Shown here piece by piece: positions 48,133 through 56,797 of a stretch of 64,000 nucleotides of DNA (positions are counted from its first letter, which is position 1; each line of letters starts with the position of its first letter). The DNA is from Sphingomonas sp. HMP6 (GTDB taxonomy: Bacteria > Pseudomonadota > Alphaproteobacteria > Sphingomonadales > Sphingomonadaceae). Where the stretch lies: the NCBI RefSeq assembly GCF_013374095.1, contig NZ_AP022672.1, positions 2,417,501 to 2,481,500 of the forward strand, given 5' to 3'. Under the pieces are notes generated by a model, which saw only the letters and a list, made by a program, of their open reading frames with translations, was not told the DNA's origin and did not search any database. The position numbers and the translations under genes are program-made.

Positions 48133-49263
48133 TTAGTTGCCCGAACCCGGACCGTAAGTGACTTCGACGCGACGGTTCTGAACCTCACGCACGCCGTCAG
48201 CAGTCTCGACGCGCGGACGGCTTTCGCCGAACGCTTCCGAGGTGATGACGCCAGCGGGGATCGAATGCGCGGCCAGGTAAGCCTGAACCGACTCATTGCG
48301 ACGCTGCGACAGGCCGACGTTGTAAGCGGGCGCACCCGACTTATCGGCGTGACCGGCCAGCATGACGCTTGCGCTACCGCAATTCTGATACTGCGCAACC
48401 GCGCCGTCCAGAATGGCTGCTGCTTCTGGCGTAACGTCCGACTTGTCCCATTCGAAGAACACGATGAACGGACCAGGCGAGCACGGCGTTGCAACCGGAG
48501 GCGGCGGAGGCGTTGGCTCAACCGGCGGCGGCGGCGGCGCTTCGACAACCGGCGGCGGCGGCGGTGCCGCTGGCTCACCGAAGTTGTAGGTCAGACCACC
48601 GAGCAGGCTGTGCGTGCGGAACTTGCCGTTGAACGACGTTCCCGCAACGTTGACCAGCTTGACGTTGTCCGCGGTGAAGAAACGATACTTCAGCGACGCA
48701 TCGATATGCTTCGTGATCGGCGCACGAACACCGGCCAAGCCCTGATAGGCGAAAACCGTGTCGCTATCGTCCAGGAAGTTCTGACGCGTGTTGAGCTGCG
48801 CACGTTCCTTGACGCGAGCAACACCGACACCACCGCCGACGAAGCCCTGGATGCCGTCGTCATCACCGAAATCGACGAGGCCATTGACCATGAAGCTCAG
48901 AGCCGAACTGCGGCCACCGACATAGTCGAAGGTACCCGGATTAACGCCGGCCGGACGGCCAAGCGAATTCAGCACCGGCGTCGTTACCGTCGTGCGGTAC
49001 GAATCCATCGTTGCCGCCTTGTAGCCGACTTCGGCTTCAAGCCGGAAACGACCCAGGTCGTAACCGATGACGCCATCGACGTCGTACCCGTAATTGTGAT
49101 CGACGGTTCCACCCTGACGGACGGCACCGATATCAAACTTAATGTCTTCCACGATCATGGCGCCACCTTCGACACCCACGTACCACGCGTTGTCGCGTGC
49201 GAGGGCTGGTGTGGCGACGAGAGCAGTGGAGGCAAGCGCCATAGCAACGGCAAGCTTCCGCAT
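48133..49263 (-). CDS. OmpA-family outer-membrane protein
   Basis: This 376-aa protein has a signal peptide (cleavage after ATPALA, ~residue 22). An N-terminal beta-barrel domain of eight strands reaches ~230 (GGLTYNF ending), then a proline-rich linker (~235-255), then a peptidoglycan-binding OmpA C-terminal domain with FFEWDKSDVTPEA, LAGHADKSG, NVGLSQRRNESV and FGESRP. It tethers the outer membrane to peptidoglycan. The gene ends in a strong terminator, consistent with high expression. Confidence 0.94.
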   Translation of the reverse strand: MRKLAVAMALASTALVATPALARDNAWYVGVEGGAMIVEDIKFDIGAVRQGGTVDHNYGYDVDGVIGYDLGRFRLEAEVGYKAATMDSYRTTVTTPVLNSLGRPAGVNPGTFDYVGGRSSALSFMVNGLVDFGDDDGIQGFVGGGVGVARVKERAQLNTRQNFLDDSDTVFAYQGLAGVRAPITKHIDASLKYRFFTADNVKLVNVAGTSFNGKFRTHSLLGGLTYNFGEPAAPPPPPVVEAPPPPPVEPTPPPPPVATPCSPGPFIVFFEWDKSDVTPEAAAILDGAVAQYQNCGSASVMLAGHADKSGAPAYNVGLSQRRNESVQAYLAAHSIPAGVITSEAFGESRPRVETADGVREVQNRRVEVTYGPGSGN

Positions 49264-49402
49264 AAAAATCCCCTTCTTCTGGTTGTCACTCGGACAGCGC
49301 TAACTCCCTACCTAATGCTTGGTTTCCACGCAAGCGCACAAATACATGCCCTGTGGCCGATCGGCCACAGCGACGGGGGAAGCGTCAGCCCTCGCTCCAG
49401 GG

Positions 49403-49906
49403 TCAGGTCGCGATCAGCCCATGTGTTCGCAGTGCAGCAAGAATCGCGGTGATCGCTATGCGTGCTTCGGTGTCAGGCGCGCTGCCCCCCGACGGCGTCG
49501 AGATCGCGCTTTGCTGTGTGCCAACCACCTTGGTCGCGGCCACCACCACCTGCGTTCCGCTCAGGCGGCCGACCGTCCATTCACCGCCGGAAAAGCGCGC
49601 AATCGCGTCATCCGCGCGGCTCCACGCGGCCATGCCGTCGTCCGCACCGATAAAGCGCCAGCCGCCCGCGCTCCACCCGGCGATCGCATTGGCCTGCCCG
49701 GTCCAGGCCCCGTTGGGGGTCGGGCCGACCACCCAACAGGCGCCCGGCGCAGGCGCCGCCGGCGGCGTATCGACACCGACTGCCTCAACCACCGGCTGCA
49801 CCGCAAAATCGAGCAGCGTCAGCGCTTCGTTATAGGTCATTTCCTTCTGTGCCTGCCCGGTCTGCAACAAGGGCAGCCCCAGGCGCACGCTGGTTTCGTC
49901 GCTCAC
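49403..49906 (-). CDS. DUF2793 domain protein, putative GTA fibre/tail-tip component
   Basis: This 167-aa protein uses the GTG start at 49906 with AAGGAG seven bases upstream. The DUF2793 domain occupies the N-terminal ~105 residues (LGLPLLQTGQAQKEMTYNEA, PAPGACWVVG, GWRFIGADDGM). The C-terminus (~115-167) is variable. DUF2793 occurs in the tail-fibre protein of the Rhodobacter GTA, which lies outside its main cluster; here the gene follows the hub gene by 11 bp. It is the last gene of the GTA-like cluster and may contribute to receptor contact. Confidence 0.82.
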   Translation of the reverse strand: MSDETSVRLGLPLLQTGQAQKEMTYNEALTLLDFAVQPVVEAVGVDTPPAAPAPGACWVVGPTPNGAWTGQANAIAGWSAGGWRFIGADDGMAAWSRADDAIARFSGGEWTVGRLSGTQVVVAATKVVGTQQSAISTPSGGSAPDTEARIAITAILAALRTHGLIAT

Positions 49907-49917
49907 ACTCGGTCTCC

Positions 49918-52095
49918 TTACTCTGCCCAATCGGGGATTCGAATCGTCGCAGCCGCCGATTCGCCAAGCGCGCCGACCTGTCGCATCGTGAGCGTCACGC
50001 CACCCACGCGGTCCGCTCGCGACACCAGCAACATTGGCGCGACCGTCTCGATCGTGCGCGCGCTGCCGTCGTCGCGCAGCAGAACGGCGCGATACGCTTC
50101 GCGCTCTTCGCCCAGCGGCGCATCGACGCCGTCGATCCAGCGCCAGCCGATTCTGCTGCGTCGCAGCCATTGCACTGCAGCATCGCCATCGCCGGTCTCG
50201 CGCCAGCGCAGCCCGACGGGTGACGGCGGCAAAATCGAGTGGCCGCGCACCGCCACACGAACCTCGACTGGCCCCGCGACATCCCCCGGACCCGACGCCA
50301 TGATCCGTAGCTCGCCGCCAAGCGCGGACAGCGGAAGATCGAGCGACAGGACCGATTCGGCCTCGATCAGTGCAAAGCGGTCACCGATCGCTTGCGTGCC
50401 GATCGCCGCCTCGCTCCCGCGCCGCCCACGCCACAAATGCGATAACCGCCAGCGCGTCACGTCGATTTGCTCGGCCACGCCGAATTGCAGCAGTTCCTTG
50501 CCGACCCGCGCAAGATTCGCGCCGGCATCAATCGCGCCGGGATCGGCACCCGCCAAACTCATCTCGGCATGCGCCAATTCGACCTCGAATGCCTGTAGCC
50601 GGTCGATGATCGCCGCTGGCGATGATACGGGTACCGTAACGATCTGTCCGATCACCCCTGGGGCTGCCGTCGCACCGAGCGTGTTCCAGCGCATCCCCCC
50701 ATCAACGCTGTACGACAATGCTGCTCGCCGCCACCCGGGCGTCGTTCCCGCAGCCACCACCGTGACCCGCGGCGCGCGCAATAGCGAATCGTCGAGCGGC
50801 AGCGCCTCGAACGCGGCGAGCACGGTCTCGCCGCTCACCACATCGGGGGCGGACAGGACGCGGCCCGCGCTTCCCGCGACAGCCAGCGTCCCGGTCGCCA
50901 GGCGCACGCAGTCCAGGCGGACGACGCTACGCTCGAACGACCAGCCAGAAACGCGCCAGACGCCAGCCCCTCCGGCAATCGTGACAGACGCCCCCGGCAA
51001 TATGTCCAGCGCTTCCCAGCCGAGCGTGAGCGTCCGCCGCTCGCGCCCCGCCTCGGCGCGCGACAGCGCCGCCTCCGCCATCGTCTTGGCGCTCCCCGCG
51101 TCGATTGCGGCCGGCATGTCGATCCGCTCTTCGCGCGTGCCTGCCCCGGGGCGTCGCGCTTGCTGCATCCCGGTCTGGAAATCGCGCGCCGGGTCGTAAT
51201 GCGCCAGCATTACGCTGCGCGGCACCGTCTCCAGCGCAGCGATCGCGCGCCCTTGCTTGCTGCGCGCAGATCCGTCCGCAATCGTCTCGCTATCGGCAAT
51301 TGCGCGCTCGACGGCCAGCCCGGCGCGCATCCGAACTCCGCCGTCCGCAGGCGCGAACCACGCCCCGCCCGCCACCGCGAGTGTCTCGACCACGCCGCGC
51401 ACGCTGTCGCCATATGCCGCGAATCCGCCGAGCAATTGCCCCGCTTCGCCCCCGGCAATCACACCATCGGACAGGTCGGCGGCAATCGTCCCGACCGTCA
51501 CCGGCCCCGCATCGGCGATCACCTCGAACGTCAGCGACGGAATGCGGTTGCCATAATCGGCGAGCTGAAAATGCTCGAACACCGCATAAGCGATCCCACG
51601 ATGCGCCGGGGTCAGCCCGGCCCCTTCCGCCGCCGCAATCAGCGGATCCACATCTTGCGCCTCGCCCCCCACATGCAACCGGAACCCCGTCGCGCTCTTG
51701 AAGTCCCCGCCGCTCCCCCGCAGCAATTTGCCGTCCGCCCAGATCCTACCGACCCCAAGGATCGCCCGCGCGGACAAGGCCACCGCAAACGATGCCGAAT
51801 AGCTGTAATTGGTCGTGCTCGGCTGTCCCTTGCCCGAACTGCTCGTCGCCCGGCTTTCGATCAGGTCGGTCGCCCAGATCACGCACCCGCCGATCCGCAT
51901 CGTGCCGAACAGCCGCGGGATTTGCGTGCCATAGCTCGACGTCTGCAGCTTCAGCTCGGTCAGCCGCGGCCCTTCGCGGCCCTTGGGCTTGAACAGGATG
52001 TCGCGGTCGATCGCATTGCCGATCGTCGCACCGATCGCGCCGCCGATCGGCCCGCCCACCACGCTGCCGATCATCGTCAACACCAAAGTCGCCAT
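49918..52095 (-). CDS. GTA tail hub protein (gp15/phage tail J-like)
   Basis: This 725-aa protein has a Gly-rich hydrophobic N-terminus (MIGSVVGGPIGGAIGATIGNAI), then the segment typical of GTA hub proteins (LKLQTSSYGTQIPRLFGTMRIGG), a middle Phage-tail_3-like domain (residues ~210-380) and beta-rich C-terminal modules (~420-720). The Rhodobacter gp15 is ~1300 aa because it also carries a TIM-barrel domain; that part is absent here, and a TIM-barrel-like region is found instead in the DUF2460 gene. It assembles the baseplate hub and tail tip. It is adjacent to the NlpC/P60 gene. Confidence 0.88.
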   Translation of the reverse strand: MATLVLTMIGSVVGGPIGGAIGATIGNAIDRDILFKPKGREGPRLTELKLQTSSYGTQIPRLFGTMRIGGCVIWATDLIESRATSSSGKGQPSTTNYSYSASFAVALSARAILGVGRIWADGKLLRGSGGDFKSATGFRLHVGGEAQDVDPLIAAAEGAGLTPAHRGIAYAVFEHFQLADYGNRIPSLTFEVIADAGPVTVGTIAADLSDGVIAGGEAGQLLGGFAAYGDSVRGVVETLAVAGGAWFAPADGGVRMRAGLAVERAIADSETIADGSARSKQGRAIAALETVPRSVMLAHYDPARDFQTGMQQARRPGAGTREERIDMPAAIDAGSAKTMAEAALSRAEAGRERRTLTLGWEALDILPGASVTIAGGAGVWRVSGWSFERSVVRLDCVRLATGTLAVAGSAGRVLSAPDVVSGETVLAAFEALPLDDSLLRAPRVTVVAAGTTPGWRRAALSYSVDGGMRWNTLGATAAPGVIGQIVTVPVSSPAAIIDRLQAFEVELAHAEMSLAGADPGAIDAGANLARVGKELLQFGVAEQIDVTRWRLSHLWRGRRGSEAAIGTQAIGDRFALIEAESVLSLDLPLSALGGELRIMASGPGDVAGPVEVRVAVRGHSILPPSPVGLRWRETGDGDAAVQWLRRSRIGWRWIDGVDAPLGEEREAYRAVLLRDDGSARTIETVAPMLLVSRADRVGGVTLTMRQVGALGESAAATIRIPDWAE

Positions 52096-52107
52096 CGCGC
52101 CGCTCCC

Positions 52108-52509
52108 TTAATCCCCGATCACGCGCCAGCAGCCGAGCATCGGCCACGGCGCTGCGCCCGGTCGCTCGACCACGCGGCGCAAGGCGGCATCGGCATGGAC
52201 GATCCCGCCCGGCACGATCACCGCCATGTGAAATTGCGTCACGTCGCACGCGAACAGCGCGAGATCGCCCGGCCAAGGCGCATCGCCGCGCACCAGCCCG
52301 CTGGCATCCAGCCGCGCCGCCAGGATCGCCGCATCCCCACCGCGCAGCGCGTAATCGGCCGGGATATCGCCACGATATCCCGCCGCCCGCATCGCCAGCG
52401 CCGCCAGCCCGACGCAATCCAGCCCGAACACCGGGTCACGCCCGTGCACCCGAAACCGTGTGCCCACCGCCCCGCGCGCCGCCTCCACCGCGCGCTCGGC
52501 GCCCGTCAT
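52108..52509 (-). CDS. NlpC/P60-type peptidase (GTA gp14)
   Basis: This 133-aa putative cell-wall hydrolase has the catalytic Cys in GLDCVGLA (~residue 31) and the His in FHMAVIV. The general layout is that of phage cell-wall peptidases in the NlpC/P60 superfamily. The ATG at 52509 overlaps the end of the DUF2163 gene (ATGA), so synthesis is coupled. It probably helps DNA passage by cutting peptidoglycan at the tail tip. Confidence 0.88.
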   Translation of the reverse strand: MTGAERAVEAARGAVGTRFRVHGRDPVFGLDCVGLAALAMRAAGYRGDIPADYALRGGDAAILAARLDASGLVRGDAPWPGDLALFACDVTQFHMAVIVPGGIVHADAALRRVVERPGAAPWPMLGCWRVIGD

Positions 52510-53318
52510 GCCCCCGGATACCGCGTCAGCAGATCGATCCCCGGCAAATACGGCTCGCCCCGGAAATTCACCGCATTGCCGAACCGCGCCGCGCACGTCG
52601 CCAGGCTCTTGTCGCACCCCTCGATCAGCTCCACCAGATCGCCCGCCGCGACCGGCAGCGCCGCGTCCGCGCGCAACGTCACCGTCGCGCCATCGGACCG
52701 CGACACCGCACTCTCCAGCCCCGAATTCGCGCCCCCGATCCAGCGCAGCAACCCCGCGCCATACGCATTGGCGCTCGGCTCTGCGGTATCGAGCGTCAGC
52801 ACGCGCTCGACACACGCCACAACGCGCACCACCCGCCGCCGCCCCGCCATCGCGACGCGGCACCGCCGGTCGCCCAGCTCGGCGCGGCATTCGGGCGAGG
52901 TCGCCTCTACAACCGGCCGCTCCAGCGCCGCCGCACTTCCGCGCAGTTCCGCAGTGAACGCGCCGCGATCGGTCTCGACCGCGCCGATCACCCCCTCGCC
53001 CAGCGCGACCCTGTCCGGCTCCGCCCCCGTCCAATCGACCGCAAACAACGCCACCCGCGCCCCATCCCAGCGCCCGGCCAGCAAATCCCGCTCCCCGATC
53101 GCCGCACTGGTCAGCGCCCCTGCAATATCCATCGTATCGGCATCGAGCCCGTCGCCGCGCTTGATCGCCGACGGCGTCATCCCCGGCGCGGCGCGATGCA
53201 CCAGCCCGTCGATCAGCAAATCACGGTCATGATCGGTCAACCCGATCGCCACCCCATCCCGCCGCTCGATCCGCCAGCACAAGGCGATCGTGGTCAGGGG
53301 GCCGTGGAGGAAGGTCAT
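52506..53318 (-). CDS. DUF2163 tail protein (GTA gp13)
   Basis: This 270-aa protein of the DUF2163/baseplate family has LCWRIERRDGVAIGLTDHDR near the N-terminus, a middle CRAELGDRRC segment, and GCDKSLATCAARFGNAVNFR near the C-terminus, where the Cys residues could bind a metal or an Fe-S cluster, as known for gp13 homologues. It forms part of the tail hub. A repeat-rich 217-bp gap separates it from the DUF2460 gene. Confidence 0.9.
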   Translation of the reverse strand: MTFLHGPLTTIALCWRIERRDGVAIGLTDHDRDLLIDGLVHRAAPGMTPSAIKRGDGLDADTMDIAGALTSAAIGERDLLAGRWDGARVALFAVDWTGAEPDRVALGEGVIGAVETDRGAFTAELRGSAAALERPVVEATSPECRAELGDRRCRVAMAGRRRVVRVVACVERVLTLDTAEPSANAYGAGLLRWIGGANSGLESAVSRSDGATVTLRADAALPVAAGDLVELIEGCDKSLATCAARFGNAVNFRGEPYLPGIDLLTRYPGA

Positions 53319-53535
53319 AAAAAGCCCTTTCTCCCTCGCCCCTACTTAGGGGAGAGGGTTGCGAAGACTTGGGTTCGCTTCTTCAGCGGGCCCTAGTCGT
53401 AGCTGGGAGAGGGGTGATGCGGCGCCATCGCGCCGCGCGGGCCATGGGCCCGCCTCGCCCCCTCTCCCCACCTTCGCTAGGCAGCAAGCTGCCAAGCTGC
53501 GGTACCCTCTCCCCCGCCGGGGGAGAGGGAGAAGG
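53319..53535. repeat. Palindromic repeats between tail genes
   Basis: This 217-bp non-coding stretch is built of inverted repeats, including CCCTCTCCCCC (53505-53515) / GGGGGAGAGGG (53519-53529) and a related pair near 53330-53355. Similar palindromes occur at several other boundaries of the GTA cluster. No gene is seen. Confidence 0.7.
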
Positions 53536-55833
53536 CTACTCCCGCACCTCGACCAGCGGCACCGCCGCCGCCGCGCCCGCCAGGAAGGTCGCGCGATTGA
53601 CGCTCAGCCGGTCCTCGGCAAAGCGCACCGCCACATCGAACAGGAACCCCGCGCTGACGGTCACGCCCGCCGCCGGTGCCAGGTCGAGCTCGATGAACCC
53701 GCCCGCCACCACCGTGAACGCCGACGTCTCCACGCCCCCCACCGCCACCCGCACGCTCCCCGCAGCCGGCCGCGTGATCCGCCGGGACGTGTCCCCGTAA
53801 GCCTTCACCAAAGCGAAACGCACGCGCACCCCAGCACCCACGCCCAGCACCTGATCCGCCGCCCCCGGCACCGCGCCGCCGGACGAAAAATCGAACGGAT
53901 CGCGCAACCGAAACCCGCGCGCTGGCCCCATCCGCGCGCGAAAAAACGCCAGCAACGCAGCAATATCCGCCTCGGACCGCACCCCCGGCCCAACATCGTA
54001 GCGGGTCCGCGCCTCGGCCCAGCTCGCGTTGCGCGCCTCATGCCCACCGCCGCTCGTCACGATCGCGGTCGAGAATTCCGGACTCACCTCCGCCTCACGC
54101 CCCAGCGCCAGCGGGAACAGCACATCGTCGAACGCCTGCACGTCGCTCTCCTCAACATCGAAATGCACGAACCCGTCGCGCAACACTTGCGGCAGCGCCC
54201 AGATGAAGGCGCGAGGAACACCCCGTCCCCGCGCCGCCTCCGCCGCAGCATCGATCTCGCGCCAATCGGCAAATTGGTCGGGCCGCAGCACGAAGCCCGA
54301 AAAATAGTGCGTATCCGCCGTCGCATAGCCCAACCGCGCCTGCGCCGCCGCAACGCTACGCGCGGTCCCCGCGACATTGCCAGCGGTGACGAAATCATAA
54401 TCCTCAAGCTGCAGCACATCGAACGCCGGGGCCGCCCAGCCCAGCGGCACATTCGCCCGCGCCACCTCGGGCGCATCGCTGGAGAGCACGCTTGGCAAAT
54501 ACACCAGCAGATGCGTCTCGACCGCGGGCGCCACCACCTGCACCGCCGCGACCAAAGCCGCCGTCGACTCCGCCAGCAAGACGCCCGCCGCATCCAACAA
54601 AGCGCGCTGCGCCGCAGTGGTGACCAACTGCACGCGCGCAATCTCCACCGGCGCGCCACCAAACGCCGCCCGCGCCGCATCATCGTACAGGCACGGCCGA
54701 CCATCCGGCATCACCCACCACCACGGCTCGCCGACCTGGAACTTCGGGGCCAGCCCCGCCGCGACCGCAATCCCGATCAGCTCGGCCGCCACCGCACGCA
54801 GATACGCCATCGCCCCAACCGAGGCGGGCGACAGCAAGGTCGACGGCGGCTCCCACCCGGTCACCGCGGGCGATCCATCCCACGCCCGCTGCTTCCAATC
54901 ACCCCAGCAATGCGCGTCGAACAGTTCGTAACTGAGCGACCAGATCACGTTATAGCCCAGCGCCCGCGCCCGTTCGGCAAAGTCACGCTGCCACGCCGCC
55001 GCCGCGACATTCAGCGCACCGCCGCCCAAGCTCGCGTAAAAACCGCCCGAATTCGCCTCGAGCCGCAAATAATGGCTCATCCCGACATAATGCACGATGC
55101 TCCCGCGATAGCCGAGCAACAGCGCGTTCCGGAGCAACCGAGCAGGCGTCAGATTGTACGAATCATCATAGCCGCTGGCGATCTCCAGCCCATGTTCGGG
55201 CACCACCACATCGCCAATCGCCAGCACCGCCCCCGGCCCGTCGCAGACGATGTCCGAAAGCTCGGCCCAGGCCTCGACCGGCGCGGCGAGCGGAGCGCTG
55301 CCACCGGCCACGAACCCCGGCGGCACCAGCGACACGAACATCCGGTCGACATCCCCCGCCCACACCGGATCGGCCTCACCCGGCAGCAAAAACCCGCCGT
55401 CGATCGCCGCGAAATCAAGCGAAACGACCGCATCCTCGGGCGACCCGTCCGCATAGTTCCACAACCGCACATACCACGCCCGCGCCGCCCCCGCGGCATC
55501 GCGCCCCTCGATCGTCAGCACCGGGCCATTGACGGCATCGAGCGCGATCACCCCGCCCGATCGCCACCGGAACGACAACCGACACCCCCGAAAATCGCGC
55601 GCCGTCTCATACTTCAGCAACGGATGATCGAAGCGATCCTCCGCCTCCCAGATCAACCCCGCCAGATCGCCCGCGGTATAAAACACCGCATCGACCCGCA
55701 GCGTATCCGCTGCGGTCGTGGTCACCGCCGCCATCATCGGCCGCGGAAAATTAACCGTCCAGAACCGCGGATCAAAGCGCGAGATGACGCCTTCGGATTG
55801 CACGGTCCGTTCGGATGCTAACCAGAATGGCAT
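53536..55833 (-). CDS. TIM-barrel-like domain fused to DUF2460 (GTA gp12)
   Basis: This 765-aa protein carries the DUF2460 domain in its C-terminal ~210 residues (VSPEFSTAIVTSGGGHEARN, RFRARMGP-like FFRARMGPARGFRLRDPFDF), the gp12 distal-tail domain. The preceding ~550 residues are unusual: a beta-rich N-terminal part, then a segment resembling a glycoside-hydrolase TIM barrel (NVIWSLSYELFDAHCWGDW, FQVGEPWWWVMPDG, DVLQLEDYDF). In the Rhodobacter GTA, gp12 is ~200 aa and the TIM barrel is part of gp15. No domain search could be run, so the barrel assignment is inference; DUF2460 is firm. The function of the extension may be glycan binding or tail-sheath-like. Confidence 0.85.
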   Translation of the reverse strand: MPFWLASERTVQSEGVISRFDPRFWTVNFPRPMMAAVTTTAADTLRVDAVFYTAGDLAGLIWEAEDRFDHPLLKYETARDFRGCRLSFRWRSGGVIALDAVNGPVLTIEGRDAAGAARAWYVRLWNYADGSPEDAVVSLDFAAIDGGFLLPGEADPVWAGDVDRMFVSLVPPGFVAGGSAPLAAPVEAWAELSDIVCDGPGAVLAIGDVVVPEHGLEIASGYDDSYNLTPARLLRNALLLGYRGSIVHYVGMSHYLRLEANSGGFYASLGGGALNVAAAAWQRDFAERARALGYNVIWSLSYELFDAHCWGDWKQRAWDGSPAVTGWEPPSTLLSPASVGAMAYLRAVAAELIGIAVAAGLAPKFQVGEPWWWVMPDGRPCLYDDAARAAFGGAPVEIARVQLVTTAAQRALLDAAGVLLAESTAALVAAVQVVAPAVETHLLVYLPSVLSSDAPEVARANVPLGWAAPAFDVLQLEDYDFVTAGNVAGTARSVAAAQARLGYATADTHYFSGFVLRPDQFADWREIDAAAEAARGRGVPRAFIWALPQVLRDGFVHFDVEESDVQAFDDVLFPLALGREAEVSPEFSTAIVTSGGGHEARNASWAEARTRYDVGPGVRSEADIAALLAFFRARMGPARGFRLRDPFDFSSGGAVPGAADQVLGVGAGVRVRFALVKAYGDTSRRITRPAAGSVRVAVGGVETSAFTVVAGGFIELDLAPAAGVTVSAGFLFDVAVRFAEDRLSVNRATFLAGAAAAVPLVEVRE

Positions 55834-55847
55834 GATACCTCCAATCT

Positions 55848-55868
55848 CCCTCTCCCGTCGGGAGAGGG
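55848..55868. repeat. Hairpin between tape measure and DUF2460 genes
   Basis: CCCTCTCCC-GTC-GGGAGAGGG forms a perfect 9-bp stem. It sits two bases after the tape measure stop and 15 bases before the next start, and is related to the repeats at 53319, 56631, 60106 and 63929. It may affect mRNA stability or translation of the next gene. Confidence 0.65.
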
Positions 55869-55869
55869 A

Positions 55870-56445
55870 TTATTCGACCAACGCCGCCCGCACCGCCCGC
55901 GCCACCTGCCGGCTCGACGCCGCCAGCGCTTGCGAAGGTTCCCCCCCGCCCTGCACCGTGATCGACACCCGCACGTCGCGCGCACCCCCGCCACCGCTCG
56001 CGACGATGCTCCCGCTGGCGGTCGGCACGAACAATTCCGGCCCGCGCTCGCCGACGATATACGGCCGCAGCGGTGACACCGGCCCGCCGGTCGCGCGTCC
56101 TGGCGCGCCGCCGAACAGGCTGCCCAGGATCGACAGCAATCCGCCGCCCGATCCTCCGCCGCCGCCGCCGCCCCCGCCGCCGCCCAAAATCGCCTGCAAC
56201 CCGCTGCGCACTGCCGCCGCAGCAATGTCGTTCAGCACCGACAGCGCGACCTTGCGCAAATCCTCAAAGCCAAAGCTCCCGGTCCGCAAAGCCTTGCCCA
56301 GCGCATTTTCGATCGCGCGCCCCGCCCGGTCGACCCCCGACACCAGCGGCCCGTCCAGACTCGCGCGCATCGCATCCACGTCGCGCGCAAAGCCCGCCGT
56401 ATCGGCGCGCACGCCCACCACCAGCCGTTCGATTTCCTCATCCAT
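55870..56445 (-). CDS. Short tail tape measure protein (GTA gp11)
   Basis: This 191-aa protein starts at the ATG 56445 with an excellent AGGAGGCG site. It has an N-terminal helical part (VGVRADTAGFARDVDAMRAS), a run of eleven glycines followed by SGGG (encoded by GGC-type repeats, residues ~90-106) and GERGPELFVPTASGSI, the C-terminal feature of tape measure proteins. The small size predicts a short tail, as for GTAs. The glycine run is a likely slippage site. Confidence 0.88.
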   Translation of the reverse strand: MDEEIERLVVGVRADTAGFARDVDAMRASLDGPLVSGVDRAGRAIENALGKALRTGSFGFEDLRKVALSVLNDIAAAAVRSGLQAILGGGGGGGGGGGSGGGLLSILGSLFGGAPGRATGGPVSPLRPYIVGERGPELFVPTASGSIVASGGGGARDVRVSITVQGGGEPSQALAASSRQVARAVRAALVE

Positions 56446-56797
56446 CGGGAAACGCCTCCTGCAATTTCTGGAAAGTGGCGGCATCGGGCGGTTCGACCGC
56501 ATCATCAGCGCCCCGCAACACCGCCACCACCGCTGCGAGCTCAGCCGGCGTTGAGCACCAGAACGTGTCCGGCGACCACCCCAGCACCGCCCCTGCAAAC
56601 CCGGCGAGCCGCGTGGCGTGCCCACTAAACTCCTCCCCCGCTTCAGCGGGGGAGGGGGACCATGAGCATTCAGCGAATGGTGGAGGGGGAGCAACGGCCG
56701 TTGTAGCGTCCAGCCCGCCCCCTCCACCACTCGGCTGAAGGAGCCAAGCGGTCCCCCTCCCCCGGTTCCCGGGGGAGGAATAAAAGGGCTCCATCAC
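56438..56797 (-). CDS. Tail assembly chaperone (GTA gp10.1-like), repeat-extended
   Basis: The 119-codon frame starts at the ATG overlapping the gp10 stop. Only the last ~57 residues (RLAGFAGAVLGWSPDTFWCS onward, PPDAATFQKLQEAFPDG at the end) look like the Phage_TAC_8 family, whose members are normally ~60-70 aa. The first ~60 residues are encoded by a palindromic repeat and include Gly- and Pro-runs. No in-frame ATG, GTG or TTG exists at the expected native start, so the repeat appears to have replaced it. It may be functional with a disordered extension, or damaged. Confidence 0.6.
   Translation of the reverse strand: MMEPFYSSPGNRGRGTAWLLQPSGGGGGLDATTAVAPPPPFAECSWSPSPAEAGEEFSGHATRLAGFAGAVLGWSPDTFWCSTPAELAAVVAVLRGADDAVEPPDAATFQKLQEAFPDG
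56631..56778. repeat. Composite palindromic repeat inside the chaperone gene
   Basis: Three stems are seen: CTCCCCCGCT/AGCGGGGGAG (56633-56642, 56645-56654), a longer stem 56678-56688 with 56719-56729, and CCTCCCCCGG/CCGGGGGAGG (56756-56765, 56769-56778). Together they form a ~150-bp palindromic unit like those elsewhere in the cluster, but this one lies in a reading frame. Confidence 0.75.

Noticed and set aside
53359..55821. A long plus-strand open frame opposite the DUF2460 gene.
   Set aside because: Composition is dominated by Arg, Pro and His typical of antisense frames; the minus strand encodes a convincing tail protein.
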